Positions 34,840 to 43,126 of a DNA stretch of 64,000 bases are shown piece by piece. Both the position numbers and the translations under genes were made by a program. The notes under the pieces were generated by a model. It did not search any database. It saw only the letters and a program-made list of their open reading frames with translations, and had not been told where the DNA came from. The stretch is from positions 1 through 64,000 of the forward strand of contig NZ_JAPYPC010000017.1 in assembly GCF_029937855.1 (NCBI RefSeq), read 5' to 3'. Position 1 is the stretch's first letter; each line of letters opens with the position of its first letter. This DNA is from Christiangramia sp. (GTDB lineage Bacteria; Bacteroidota; Bacteroidia; Flavobacteriales; Flavobacteriaceae).

Positions 34840-37134
34840 TCAGTTATCGTCTTTTTTACCAAATAAGCGTTTAAAAAAACCTTTCTTCTTTTCGTCTTTT
34901 TCCTGCCTGGTATTCCGCTCTTTTTTACCGGAAAATAATCTTTCAAAAAAATTATCCCTCTCCTGGGGTGGACATTCCATTAATTCGGCTAAATCTGAAG
35001 GTAATGGTTGAAATCTACTATCGGTGATATCATTAAATTCTGAATTTGAGTTCATTTTTTGCAAGAGTTTGGCGAATATGGGTAAAGCAGAATTCGCTCC
35101 CTGGCCTATACCTGTATTTCTAAAACCAATCCTGTGGTCATCTGCACCCACCCAGGTAACGGTAACTAATTCTGGCATAATACCTACAAACCAGCCATCT
35201 TTATTATTCTGAGTGGTTCCGGTTTTTCCAGCGATATCATTGGGAAGATTATACGTATATCGTAACCTGGAAGCAGTGCCTTCATTAACAGTTGCCTGCA
35301 TCATATTAAGCATGATTTTTCGAGTGTCTTCTGAAAATGCTTTAGTTTCAGATACTTCCGGTTTAAATTCAGCTAGCAGGTTTCCATTACCATCTTCGAT
35401 CCTGGTAATATAGTAGGCTTTGGCATAATGTCCTTTATTCACAAAGCTGGTATATGCTGAAGTTAATTCTGCCAGGTTAAGAGAGGCAGTTCCTAAAGCG
35501 ATGGAGGGAACTGCAGGAAGATCAGAACTTATGCCCATTTTCCTCGCCTGTTCTATAACATTATTTATTCCGGTCTCCATTAATACCTTAACCGCAATAG
35601 TGTTCATAGACCGGCTCAAAGCAGTTTTTAGGTTATAATTCATATTGGGATCGTCTCCTTCCGAAGATGAATTGGAAGGTTTCCAGCCGTTCTCGTAAGT
35701 AACTTCCCTAACCGAGAAGTAGGAGCATGGATCCATGCCGTTTTCCAGGGCAGCGGTATATACAAATGGTTTAAAAGTAGAACCTACCTGTCTTTTGCTC
35801 TGCGAAACATGGTCATATTTAAAAAACCTAAAATCTACTCCGCCAACCCAGGCCTGAACGGCACCATTCTTTGGATTTACTGCAAGCAATCCTGAATTTA
35901 GGAATTTCAAATAATGAGAAATACTATCAATAGGACTCACATTCTTAGTTTCCATCCCCTCGTACTCAAAAAGTTCAGTAGGATGTTTTTGCTCTAATTT
36001 TTTAAGGATTTCCTTTTCACTAAATCCTTCTTTCCGAAGATTTTGATAGCGTTCAGATCTCTTTATAGCATCATTTAAAATAGCAGTATTACGAATCCAG
36101 GGTGCATTATTACCATAAGACTTTTCGTGTTCTAATTGCAATTGAGCCATATGCTCTTTTGTTGCTTCTTCAGCCAACTGCTGCATTTCATAATTCAAAG
36201 TGGTGTGAACAATGAGTCCGTCACGATAAATATTGTATTTCTGTCCGTCTTTATTTTTTAGAGTGTCAAGAATCTTACTTACATCTTTTCGTATCTGCTC
36301 TCTAAAATATGGTGCAACTCCTTTATTGTTACTATAGCTTTTGTAGTCCAGGATCAGCGGTTGCATTTTTGCTTCCTGGGCCTCTTCGGTGGAGAGGTAA
36401 TTATACTTTGCCATTTGCATTAAAACCACATCACGTCTCAACCTACTTCGTTCCGGAAAGATCCTGGGGTTATAATAATGGCTTGCTTTGAGCATTCCTA
36501 CTAAAACAGCGGCTTCTTCCAGACTTAATTCAGAAGTATGTTTATTAAAGAATTTTAAGGAAGCGCTTTCTATTCCATAAGTATTATCGCTAAAAGGGAC
36601 GGTATTAAAATAAAGTTGAATGATCTCATCTTTTGAATAAATGTCTTCAAGCCTTTTTGCAATTACTGCTTCCTGCATCTTATTTATTACAATGCCCAGC
36701 ATTCCAAAATCCCGGCGCCCATAGATGTTTTTAGCCAACTGCAGGGTAATAGTGCTTCCTCCACCGGCAGAATCATCCTGCAGTAAAATGGATTTAAAAA
36801 ATACCCGGAGCAGACTTCGATTATCTATTCCATCATGTTCATAAAATCTGGCATCTTCGGTTGCGATGAGCGCCTCGACAAGATAGGCTGGGAGCTGCTC
36901 AAAAGTTATAGGTTGCCTATCGAAAATATAAAATTTCCCAATTAGTTCTCCGTTCGAAGCAAGTACCTGGGTGGCTTTATTTTGTTTTAGTTCTGTAAGC
37001 TCTTTAGAAGTGGGGATCTTCCCCCACATTCCAAAATAGATACTCCCGAAGAATAAAAAGAATAGGGCGATTAAACTAACTACAATTATTAATGCCCATT
37101 TAAGTTTGGGATGTCTTTTAATTCTTGTTAACAT
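34840..37134 (-). CDS. Class A penicillin-binding protein (PBP1A-type)
   Basis: A 764-residue bifunctional peptidoglycan synthase anchored by one N-terminal helix (WALIIVVSLIALFFLFFG). The glycosyltransferase-51 domain has the catalytic Glu in ATEDARFYEHDGID and GGSTITLQLAKN. The transpeptidase domain has SxxK in QVGSTFKPFVY, SxN in LSRSMNTIAVKV, and KTG in IAGKTGTTQNNKDGW. The C terminus is a Lys/Glu-rich tail (RNTRQEKDEKKKGFFKRL). It acts at the inner membrane in cell-wall growth. A TTG at 37164 would add ten residues; I prefer the ATG at 37134. Confidence 0.95.
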   Translation of the reverse strand: MLTRIKRHPKLKWALIIVVSLIALFFLFFGSIYFGMWGKIPTSKELTELKQNKATQVLASNGELIGKFYIFDRQPITFEQLPAYLVEALIATEDARFYEHDGIDNRSLLRVFFKSILLQDDSAGGGSTITLQLAKNIYGRRDFGMLGIVINKMQEAVIAKRLEDIYSKDEIIQLYFNTVPFSDNTYGIESASLKFFNKHTSELSLEEAAVLVGMLKASHYYNPRIFPERSRLRRDVVLMQMAKYNYLSTEEAQEAKMQPLILDYKSYSNNKGVAPYFREQIRKDVSKILDTLKNKDGQKYNIYRDGLIVHTTLNYEMQQLAEEATKEHMAQLQLEHEKSYGNNAPWIRNTAILNDAIKRSERYQNLRKEGFSEKEILKKLEQKHPTELFEYEGMETKNVSPIDSISHYLKFLNSGLLAVNPKNGAVQAWVGGVDFRFFKYDHVSQSKRQVGSTFKPFVYTAALENGMDPCSYFSVREVTYENGWKPSNSSSEGDDPNMNYNLKTALSRSMNTIAVKVLMETGINNVIEQARKMGISSDLPAVPSIALGTASLNLAELTSAYTSFVNKGHYAKAYYITRIEDGNGNLLAEFKPEVSETKAFSEDTRKIMLNMMQATVNEGTASRLRYTYNLPNDIAGKTGTTQNNKDGWFVGIMPELVTVTWVGADDHRIGFRNTGIGQGANSALPIFAKLLQKMNSNSEFNDITDSRFQPLPSDLAELMECPPQERDNFFERLFSGKKERNTRQEKDEKKKGFFKRLFGKKDDN

Positions 37135-37571
37135 TTGTTGGGTGTAAAGTCTGCAAATAAACAAATGTTTGACTCAGCTACTTAATTTTTAAGCAAATTT
37201 TAATGTTTTAAATCCCACATGTCCGGTTGAAGAAACTAGAATGCTTCGTTTTTAGATATAAGGAATAAGACCTGAAGTTAATTAACTGATCAACAAAGTA
37301 AATTTGAAATTGTGATTTCAAACCATACCATCATTTCAAGAATTTGTAAAAGAGGGGTATAGATAAGTAATATATTTTCTGCTATTAAAAATACTGGGTT
37401 TAGGTTCGTTCTTAAAATTTAATTGTCCACCAGGGTTTTAAACCAATAATTATAGCCGGTAAAAAAAATTTACCGGCTAGCTAAAAAGCTTTTCAGCTCG
37501 TAGATCTTTGATGTAACAAAAGCATCTTCTCAAATTATCCTGATCGGGACATTCTAGATTTAATGGTCAAA
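37135..37571. other. Intergenic stretch between PBP gene and peptide genes
   Basis: About 440 AT-rich bases. All start codons I checked on both strands run into a stop within about 15 codons. The only structured element is the hairpin at 37453-37479. The promoter of the PBP gene should lie near the left end, but I see no convincing TAnnTTTG. Confidence 0.4.
37453..37479 (-). terminator. Strong hairpin downstream of the small peptide genes
   Basis: Perfect 11-base arms TAGCCGGTAAA (37453-37463) and TTTACCGGCTA (37469-37479) enclose a 5-base loop. On the minus strand it lies about 90 bases past the third peptide gene and before the PBP gene. The U-run is in the loop rather than after the stem, so it may be a weak terminator or an RNA-stability element. 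Confidence 0.45.
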
Positions 37572-37712
37572 TTAGGCGTAGGTTCTGCGGCTATACCAGT
37601 TAATATGGCCATGGCCGCAGGTATCCTTTAAGTTAAGAAATGGCCTGCGATGAGTTAAGCCTCCTTCTTTACTGGTTCCAAAATCCTGGATAATGCTGTC
37701 TAGCGATTTCAT
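37572..37712 (-). CDS. Small peptide gene 3 (46 residues), possible secreted or modified peptide
   Basis: Read by hand: ATG at 37712, TAA at 37572. The peptide begins MKSLDSIIQDFGTSKEGG; residues 17-18 are a Gly-Gly that could be a leader-cleavage site. It continues with THRRPFLNLKDTCGHGHI and an Arg- and Tyr-rich end, with a single Cys and two His in CGHGH. It is the third of three tandem short genes, 29 bases after gene 2. Its upstream sequence also has the AATCATCA motif seen before the other two. A leader/core split fits a bacteriocin or modified peptide, but this is inference; a small regulatory or metal-binding protein is an alternative. Confidence 0.5.
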   Translation of the reverse strand: MKSLDSIIQDFGTSKEGGLTHRRPFLNLKDTCGHGHINWYSRRTYA

Positions 37713-37741
37713 GATGATAGTTTTTTGATGATTAATTTGAC

Positions 37742-37843
37742 TTAAGAAAATTTTCTTCGGTTCAAGAAGCTTAAATTTTTAGTACTGGCTTCAGTGCTCA
37801 TAAAGGATTTTCTGTTTTTGGTGTTTCTTACTAAAGTTGTCAT
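37742..37843 (-). CDS. Small basic peptide gene 2 (33 residues), paralogue of gene 1
   Basis: Read by hand: ATG at 37843, TAA at 37742. It is a 33-residue basic peptide matching gene 1 at 18 of 33 positions without gaps. The shared pattern is T-L-x3-T-K-x-R-K-S-F-M-x-T-E-A, then S-x2-N-R-R-x-F near the end. The leader upstream (CAATCATTAAAATCATCAAT) is identical to that of gene 1 except for one base next to the ATG. Duplication with conserved reading frame, length and leader argues for a real translated gene. Function unknown. Confidence 0.6.
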   Translation of the reverse strand: MTTLVRNTKNRKSFMSTEASTKNLSFLNRRKFS

Positions 37844-37890
37844 AATTGATGATTTTAATGATTGATGAAATTGTACTTTTTCGGTAATAA

Positions 37891-37992
37891 CTATGCGAAT
37901 CTTCTTCGGTTTGTATAGCTTATTCTTTCAGAATTTGCTTCCGTGTTCATAAACGATTTTCTGCTTTTGGTGTAACTTAATAATGTTCTCAT
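37891..37992 (-). CDS. Small basic peptide gene 1 (33 residues), paralogue of gene 2
   Basis: Read by hand: ATG at 37992, TAG at 37891. It starts MRTLLSYTKSRKSFMNTEA and ends in an Arg-rich NRRRF segment. There is no membrane helix and no signal peptide; the net charge is strongly positive. It lies 47 bases upstream of gene 2 and is nearly co-linear with it, clearly a tandem duplicate. No promoter of the TAnnTTTG type is evident on the minus strand just upstream. Possible roles are an antimicrobial or signalling peptide or a ribosome- or nucleic-acid-binding miniprotein. Confidence 0.6.
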   Translation of the reverse strand: MRTLLSYTKSRKSFMNTEANSERISYTNRRRFA

Positions 37993-38152
37993 GATTGATG
38001 ATTTTAATGATTGTTTCTACTAAATAGACGATGAGAAACGAAAGGCGTTACAGTACTATGTAATAAAAGGTACTAATTTAACAATTCATTAACTAAATTC
38101 ATTTTCGGTGCTTATTATTAATTCCGGCAGGCATGAAAGTATTGTTAATCTT

Positions 38153-38183
38153 TTTGAAGCCCATATACATTAATGTAATTTTA
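38153..38183 (+). promoter_or_regulatory. Probable promoter of the SdiA-regulated-like gene
   Basis: TTTG at 38153-38156, a 19-base spacer, then TAATTTTA at 38176-38183 (one mismatch from TAnnTTTG). The start site is predicted about 12 bases before the ATG at 38203. Confidence 0.5.
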
Positions 38184-38202
38184 GATACCTAAATATAAAT
38201 TG

Positions 38203-39054
38203 ATGAATAAGTGGGCAATTGCTATTATCGTGTTTACTCTTATTTTGGCAGGAGTAGTGTATGCTATTTATGAAAAGAATGACTACGATTATGATGATGC
38301 CAAAAAATCTTATGAAATCGTGAACAAATGGGAATTACCCCTCGAACTGAATGAAATTTCAGGAATTCACTGGATGGGTAATGAACAGATTGCCTGTGTG
38401 CAGGATGAGGAAGGAATCATATTTATTTATGATTTGTCTGCTTCAAAAATTGTTAAACAATATAAGTTTGCTGAAAATGGGGATTATGAAGCCATGGCTT
38501 TTTTGAATAACGAATTTTGGATAGCAGAAAGTAACGGTAAACTTTTTAATATAAAAAGTCTTGATGGCACTGAAAAAGAGGCTGAAGTAACAGAACTCGA
38601 ATTTGAATATCGAAATAATATTGAAGGCCTTGCCGCAAATAAAGATGGTGATCTCTGGTTAGCTGTAAAGGAAAAAAACCTTGATAATAGTAGCGGTTAT
38701 AGAGGAATCTATTCTTTTAATCCTGAGACTAAAATCCTTAATAGTGATCCTGTTGTTAAAATTCAATATGACGATCCTAAATTTGAGGTTTTAAAGACAA
38801 AAAATCCAAGAAAACTTATCCGGCCATCGGGACTTGCATTTTCTCCTTTAACAGGAGAATTGCATGTGCTGGATGCAGAATTTCAAAAAATCCTTATTAT
38901 AAATGCAAGCGGGAAAATAAAAGAATTATACCTTTTAGATCCAGCTGAATTTGCGCAGCCAGAAGGCATATGTTTTAGTCCCACTGGCAGATTGTTTATT
39001 GCGAACGAGTCTCTTGGAGGACCGGCCAACATTACTGAAATTAAGATAAACTAG
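38203..39054 (+). CDS. SdiA-regulated domain protein (membrane-anchored beta-propeller)
   Basis: A 283-residue protein with one N-terminal hydrophobic helix (WAIAIIVFTLILAGVVYAIY) that is an anchor or uncleaved signal, followed by a beta-propeller-like domain. Repeats are EISGIHWMGNEQIACVQDEEG, then GDYEAMAFLNNEFWIAES, IEGLAANKDGDLWLAVKEKN, and RPSGLAFSPLTGELHVLDAE, then PEGICFSPTGRLFIANES. This is the SdiA-regulated (PF06977-like) family, facing the periplasm. Its function is unknown; phytase-like or sensor roles have been proposed for relatives. It overlaps the convergent dipeptidase gene by 4 bases. Confidence 0.82.
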   Translation: MNKWAIAIIVFTLILAGVVYAIYEKNDYDYDDAKKSYEIVNKWELPLELNEISGIHWMGNEQIACVQDEEGIIFIYDLSASKIVKQYKFAENGDYEAMAFLNNEFWIAESNGKLFNIKSLDGTEKEAEVTELEFEYRNNIEGLAANKDGDLWLAVKEKNLDNSSGYRGIYSFNPETKILNSDPVVKIQYDDPKFEVLKTKNPRKLIRPSGLAFSPLTGELHVLDAEFQKILIINASGKIKELYLLDPAEFAQPEGICFSPTGRLFIANESLGGPANITEIKIN

Positions 39055-40337
39055 GATTTCTGAATATTGTTCGCTACTGCCTGAACTTCGTCTAATACCC
39101 TTAGCAGGTTTTCGCCCCAGAGCTTTTTAATTTCTTTTCCGGTATATCCACGTTTTACAAGTTCCACAGTCACATTAAGTGTTTCAGAGGCATCATCCCA
39201 GCCTTCAATGCCACCACCCCCATCAAAATCTGAACTTATTCCCACGTGATCAATTCCTATTTTTTCTACCAGATAGTCTATATGGTCTACAAAATCTGAA
39301 ACATTTACAGGCTCCACTTCTTTTTTTAATTTATCTATATCAGATTGCGCTGCAGCTTCCACTAATTGTAATTGTTGATAATATCTCTTACGCTCATCTT
39401 TTGAAAATTCCCTCACCGTATCCCGGGGAAGAATTGAAATATTCATATCTGCAGCCTTATTTTCATAAATTTTACTGCTGGCTGCATCAAAAGCTTCATG
39501 CTTTTCTGAATTCAAATAGGAACTAAACGCGACCGTTTGAACCACTCCACCATGTATTTTGAACAATTCCAACAGCTCATCATCAAGATTTCTACTATGA
39601 TCACATAAGGCACGTGCCGAAGAGTGAGAAGCGATTAGCGGTGCTTTGGAAATTTCAAACATTTGTTTGATCGCTTCTTTGCTGGGATGGGATACATCTA
39701 TCATAATGCCGTATTTATTCATCTCCATTATGGCTTCTTTCCCCAATTCACTCAAGCCATTATGCAGCCAATCATCATTTTCTTCTCCGGTATTAGAATC
39801 GCTAAACTGGCTATGGCCATTATGTGAAAGTGACATATACCTGGCTCCGCGATCATAAAATTCTTTTATCCTATCAAGATCGGTCCCTATTGGATACGCA
39901 TTTTCCACACCTATCATGGCAACTTTTTTTCCCTGGCCTACTAATTTGCGAACTTCTTCAGAAGTTCTGGCTAATCCTATTTTATCAGGGGCTAATTCGT
40001 CGGTTAGGCGATGAATCGCTTCAAACTTACTTATGGCATTTTTATAAGCAGTTTTATAGCCTTCGTCGTTCAATTCTTCCTGCCCGGTATACACAATTAG
40101 CCAGGTTACATCTATCCCTCCCTTTTCCATTTTAAGGAGATTTACCTGTGTGTCCAGATCCATAGTATAATTTTTTTCTTCCGTGAAATTATCTACATTG
40201 ATATCGTTATGAGTATCAATGGTAATGGCTTCCTGATGAATCTTTTTTGCTCTTTTCAAAAGTTCCTGATCAGTTTTTTGCGCATGAAGGCTAATTAAAC
40301 TTGAAAAAAACAGGAATAAACTTAGTTTTAGGTGCAT
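39051..40337 (-). CDS. Exported membrane dipeptidase (peptidase family M19)
   Basis: A 428-residue zinc dipeptidase with a signal peptide (KLSLFLFFSSLISLHAQ). Metal-ligand motifs of renal-dipeptidase type enzymes are complete: TIDTHNDIN (His-x-Asp), MIGVENAYPIG (bridging Glu), then IDVSHPS and IASHSSARALCDHSRN (two His), and VGISSDFDGGGG (Asp). Lipobox Cys is absent, so it is likely soluble periplasmic. It cleaves dipeptides with D- or L-C-terminal residues and related cyclic or beta-lactam compounds in other organisms. It is divergent from the amidoligase operon, which may be chance or may connect peptide making and breaking. Confidence 0.92.
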   Translation of the reverse strand: MHLKLSLFLFFSSLISLHAQKTDQELLKRAKKIHQEAITIDTHNDINVDNFTEEKNYTMDLDTQVNLLKMEKGGIDVTWLIVYTGQEELNDEGYKTAYKNAISKFEAIHRLTDELAPDKIGLARTSEEVRKLVGQGKKVAMIGVENAYPIGTDLDRIKEFYDRGARYMSLSHNGHSQFSDSNTGEENDDWLHNGLSELGKEAIMEMNKYGIMIDVSHPSKEAIKQMFEISKAPLIASHSSARALCDHSRNLDDELLELFKIHGGVVQTVAFSSYLNSEKHEAFDAASSKIYENKAADMNISILPRDTVREFSKDERKRYYQQLQLVEAAAQSDIDKLKKEVEPVNVSDFVDHIDYLVEKIGIDHVGISSDFDGGGGIEGWDDASETLNVTVELVKRGYTGKEIKKLWGENLLRVLDEVQAVANNIQKS

Positions 40338-40400
40338 GAAAATTTGATTATCATTTAAGAGCCTGAATTTAAGAATTTATATTAAGCTATACTTAAATTC

Positions 40401-40420
40401 TAAAATCGGATTCGATTTTA
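40401..40420. promoter_or_regulatory. Palindrome upstream of the amidoligase operon (putative operator)
   Basis: TAAAATCG-N4-CGATTTTA, perfect 8-base arms, ends 3 bases before the -7 element and occupies the place of the -33 element. It could bind a dimeric regulator of the operon or of both divergent genes. Confidence 0.55.
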
Positions 40421-40423
40421 ATA

Positions 40424-40431
40424 TACATTTG
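40424..40431 (+). promoter_or_regulatory. Bacteroidetes -7 promoter element TACATTTG
   Basis: A perfect TAnnTTTG match 20 bases before the ATG of the ATP-grasp gene. No -33 TTTG occurs at the right distance; the palindrome lies there instead. Confidence 0.6.
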
Positions 40432-40451
40432 ACCAAATATTATCCTCCTTA

Positions 40452-41906
40452 ATGAATAAATATATTGTAGTAAATCAGCCGGAGACCTGGACGTTTGCCT
40501 CTGAACATGTTCAGATAATTTCGTCTAAAGATTATCTGACAAATCCAGAATTTTCAAAATTGAAAAAGGCGCGGATATTTAACCTTTGCAAGGATTATTC
40601 ATATCAGTCTAAAGGATATTATGTTTCACTTTTAGCGGAAGCCAGGGGTCATCTTGCTATTCCTAACATAAAGAACCTGGTAGATCTTGCTGAACCTAAA
40701 TTGGTTAAGATCGTTTCTGAAGAATTTGATGATCTTATTCAGCAGTCATTTAAAAGTATAAAATCCCAGGAATTCACCTTAAGTATTTATTTTGGGCAGA
40801 ATGTAGCTGCAAAATATAAAGAATTGAGTGCCATGTTCTTCAGGCATTTTCAAATTCCTTTTTTACGTGTGAAATTCAATTTTACCACACGATGGAATAT
40901 TAAAAATATTAAGGCTATTTCAGAAGCTGAAATTCCGGAAGACCATAAAGAAAGTATGCTGGTCTTTGCAGAACAATATTTTGCAAAAAAAAGGTATGAT
41001 ACCCCAAGGACGAACGTAACAGAATATGATCTTGCAATATTGGTTCAACCTAATGACGTTGCTCCGCCCAGTAATCCCAAAGCACTGAAAAAGTTTATGG
41101 AAATAGGAGAAAAACTCGGATTTTATACAGAAATTCTAGCGCCAAAAGACTTGTCTAAGCTGTCTGCTTTTGATGCCCTTTTGATACGACAGAGCACAGA
41201 GGTTAACAATGAAGCCTATGCTTTTGCTCGAAAAGCACAACAGGAAGATATCGCTATTGTAGACTATCCAGACGCTATATTAAAATGTTGTAATAAAGTT
41301 TTTATGGCGGAAGCCCTGGAAAATGCCAAAATATCCACTCCAAAGACGGTAATTGTGCATAGAGATAATGTTAATTCTGTTCTGGAAATTACCAAATTGC
41401 CGGTAGTTTTAAAATCTCCCGATTCCACTTTTTCTTTTGGCGTGAAAAAGGCGAGCACAGAAGAAGAATTTAATGAACTGGTTTCCACTATGCTGAAAAA
41501 ATCTGAGCTAGTGATTGCCCAGGAGTTTTCTCCTTCAGATTATGATTGGAGAATCGGGGTGTTGGATGGAAAAGCTTTTTATGCCTGTAGATATTATATG
41601 GCTAAGGGACACTGGCAGATTTATAACTGGGATGCTAAAGTAAAAGATGACCAGGATGGAAATGCAGATTGTTTACCTATTGAAGAAGTACCTGAACAAA
41701 TTTTAAAGATTGCCATAAAATCCGCCAGGCTTATGGGTAAAGGCCTCTACGGAATAGATATAAAAGAGGTGAATGGTAAAGCCCTGGTGATAGAAATTAA
41801 TGACAACCCCAATATAGACGGAGGGGTAGAAGACGGATATTATGGGGATCAGGTTTATATAGATATCCTTTTAGCATTGAAAAACCGAATTGAAAATAAA
41901 ATATAA
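40452..41906 (+). CDS. RimK-like ATP-grasp ligase with RLAN-type N-terminal domain
   Basis: A 484-residue cytoplasmic ligase. The N-terminal 190 residues carry the RimK-like ATP-grasp-associated domain (RIFNLCKDYSYQSKGYYVSL, then AEARGHLAIP). The ATP-grasp part runs from about residue 270: KVFMAEALENAKI, LPVVLKSPDSTFSFGVKK, IAQEFSPSDYDWRIGVLDG, then GLYGIDIKEVNG and the metal-binding VIEINDNPNIDGG. Such enzymes form an amide between a carboxylate (via acyl phosphate) and an amine, often adding amino acids to peptides or small acceptors. It is the first gene of a three-gene operon with GCS2 and an N-formylglutamate amidohydrolase-like protein; the next gene starts on the last base of its stop. 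The product of the pathway is unknown. Confidence 0.88.
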   Translation: MNKYIVVNQPETWTFASEHVQIISSKDYLTNPEFSKLKKARIFNLCKDYSYQSKGYYVSLLAEARGHLAIPNIKNLVDLAEPKLVKIVSEEFDDLIQQSFKSIKSQEFTLSIYFGQNVAAKYKELSAMFFRHFQIPFLRVKFNFTTRWNIKNIKAISEAEIPEDHKESMLVFAEQYFAKKRYDTPRTNVTEYDLAILVQPNDVAPPSNPKALKKFMEIGEKLGFYTEILAPKDLSKLSAFDALLIRQSTEVNNEAYAFARKAQQEDIAIVDYPDAILKCCNKVFMAEALENAKISTPKTVIVHRDNVNSVLEITKLPVVLKSPDSTFSFGVKKASTEEEFNELVSTMLKKSELVIAQEFSPSDYDWRIGVLDGKAFYACRYYMAKGHWQIYNWDAKVKDDQDGNADCLPIEEVPEQILKIAIKSARLMGKGLYGIDIKEVNGKALVIEINDNPNIDGGVEDGYYGDQVYIDILLALKNRIENKI

Positions 41907-43126
41907 TGGCATATCATCTTTTTGAAGTAGTTGGAATTGAACTGGAATATATGCTGGTTAAAAAATCTAATCTTAAGGTTAATCCCATTGTAGACCAACT
42001 TTTTATTGCGAAGAACGGCGCAATTACTTCAGATATCGAAAATGGTAAAATAGAATGGAGTAATGAACTCGTGGCTCATGTAGTGGAAATGAAAACCAAT
42101 GGCCCCACAGAAGATATTTCTAACCTTGATAGCCTTTTTCATGACAACATTCAGGAAATGAATCAGTATTTAGAAGAATTCGATTCCTGCCTTTTACCAA
42201 CAGCGGCCCATCCCTTAATGGATCCAAATACGGAGACCCATTTGTGGGAACATGATTATAATGAAATGTATACACTATACAACAAGATATTTAAATGCAA
42301 AGGCCATGGTTGGAGCAATGTGCAAAGTATGCATATAAACCTTCCTTTTTTTGATGATACAGAGTTCGAAAAACTTCACGCAGCGGTAAGGATTTTATTG
42401 CCAATAATCCCCGGTCTTTCTGCCAGCTCACCTGTTCTGGACGGAAAATTTACAGAATTTAAAGATACCCGGATGCATTATTATAAAAGCAATCAAAAGG
42501 AAATCCCGCATATGACGGGAAAAGTAATTCCAGAGCAGGTATTTAATAAAGCAGATTATAAAGAAATAATTTTCAACCCGATTATCAAGGCAATAAAGCC
42601 TTATGATACGGAAAACATTCTGGATCATCATTTTCTAAATTCTCGTGGAGCCATTTCCAGATTTGACCGGAATGCCATTGAAATAAGGGTGATAGATGTC
42701 CAGGAGAACCCTTCTGCAGATATTGCCATTGCTGCTTTGATTATAGAAGTGCTGAAGTTACTGGTAAGCGAAGAATTAGTTTCTCTTGAAGATCAAAAAT
42801 CCTGGCACGAAGATGATCTTTTTCTAATCTTTGATGAAGTGATCCAGTACGCGGAAAATACTCTCATCACCGATAGAAAATATTTGGCCATATTCGATCT
42901 TCAAAAAGATACCGATGTAAAAAAGATATGGAAAAAACTGTATGCTAAAGTAGGAGAGAAATTAACTGAAGAACAACAAAAGCATATTGAATTCATCCTT
43001 CAGAATGGTAGTCTTTCTACACGTATTTTGAAGGCCTTGAGAAATGATTTCACAGTGGAAAATATTCATAAAATATATTTTAAACTTGCCCAGTGCTTAC
43101 GAGAAAATAGAATGTTCCGCCCATGA
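41906..43126 (+). CDS. GCS2-family carboxylate-amine ligase
   Basis: A 406-residue enzyme of the glutamate-cysteine ligase type 2 superfamily. The N-terminal metal/ATP site is FEVVGIELEYMLVKK. The acceptor part has LPTAAHPLMDPNTETHLW, the SNVQSMHINLPFFDD strand with conserved His, and the C-terminal SRGAISRFDRNAIEIRVIDVQENPSAD. True glutathione synthesis is possible, but the context (ATP-grasp plus amidohydrolase) and divergence from YbdK suggest ligation of another substrate. It shares one base with the preceding stop and overlaps the next gene by 4 bases. Confidence 0.85.
   Translation: MAYHLFEVVGIELEYMLVKKSNLKVNPIVDQLFIAKNGAITSDIENGKIEWSNELVAHVVEMKTNGPTEDISNLDSLFHDNIQEMNQYLEEFDSCLLPTAAHPLMDPNTETHLWEHDYNEMYTLYNKIFKCKGHGWSNVQSMHINLPFFDDTEFEKLHAAVRILLPIIPGLSASSPVLDGKFTEFKDTRMHYYKSNQKEIPHMTGKVIPEQVFNKADYKEIIFNPIIKAIKPYDTENILDHHFLNSRGAISRFDRNAIEIRVIDVQENPSADIAIAALIIEVLKLLVSEELVSLEDQKSWHEDDLFLIFDEVIQYAENTLITDRKYLAIFDLQKDTDVKKIWKKLYAKVGEKLTEEQQKHIEFILQNGSLSTRILKALRNDFTVENIHKIYFKLAQCLRENRMFRP

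Noticed and set aside
37742-37992. The tandem 33-residue ORFs as a CRISPR or simple tandem DNA repeat.
   Set aside because: There are only two units with no constant short repeat, and identity is higher in codon-preserving positions and the leader, which fits gene duplication.
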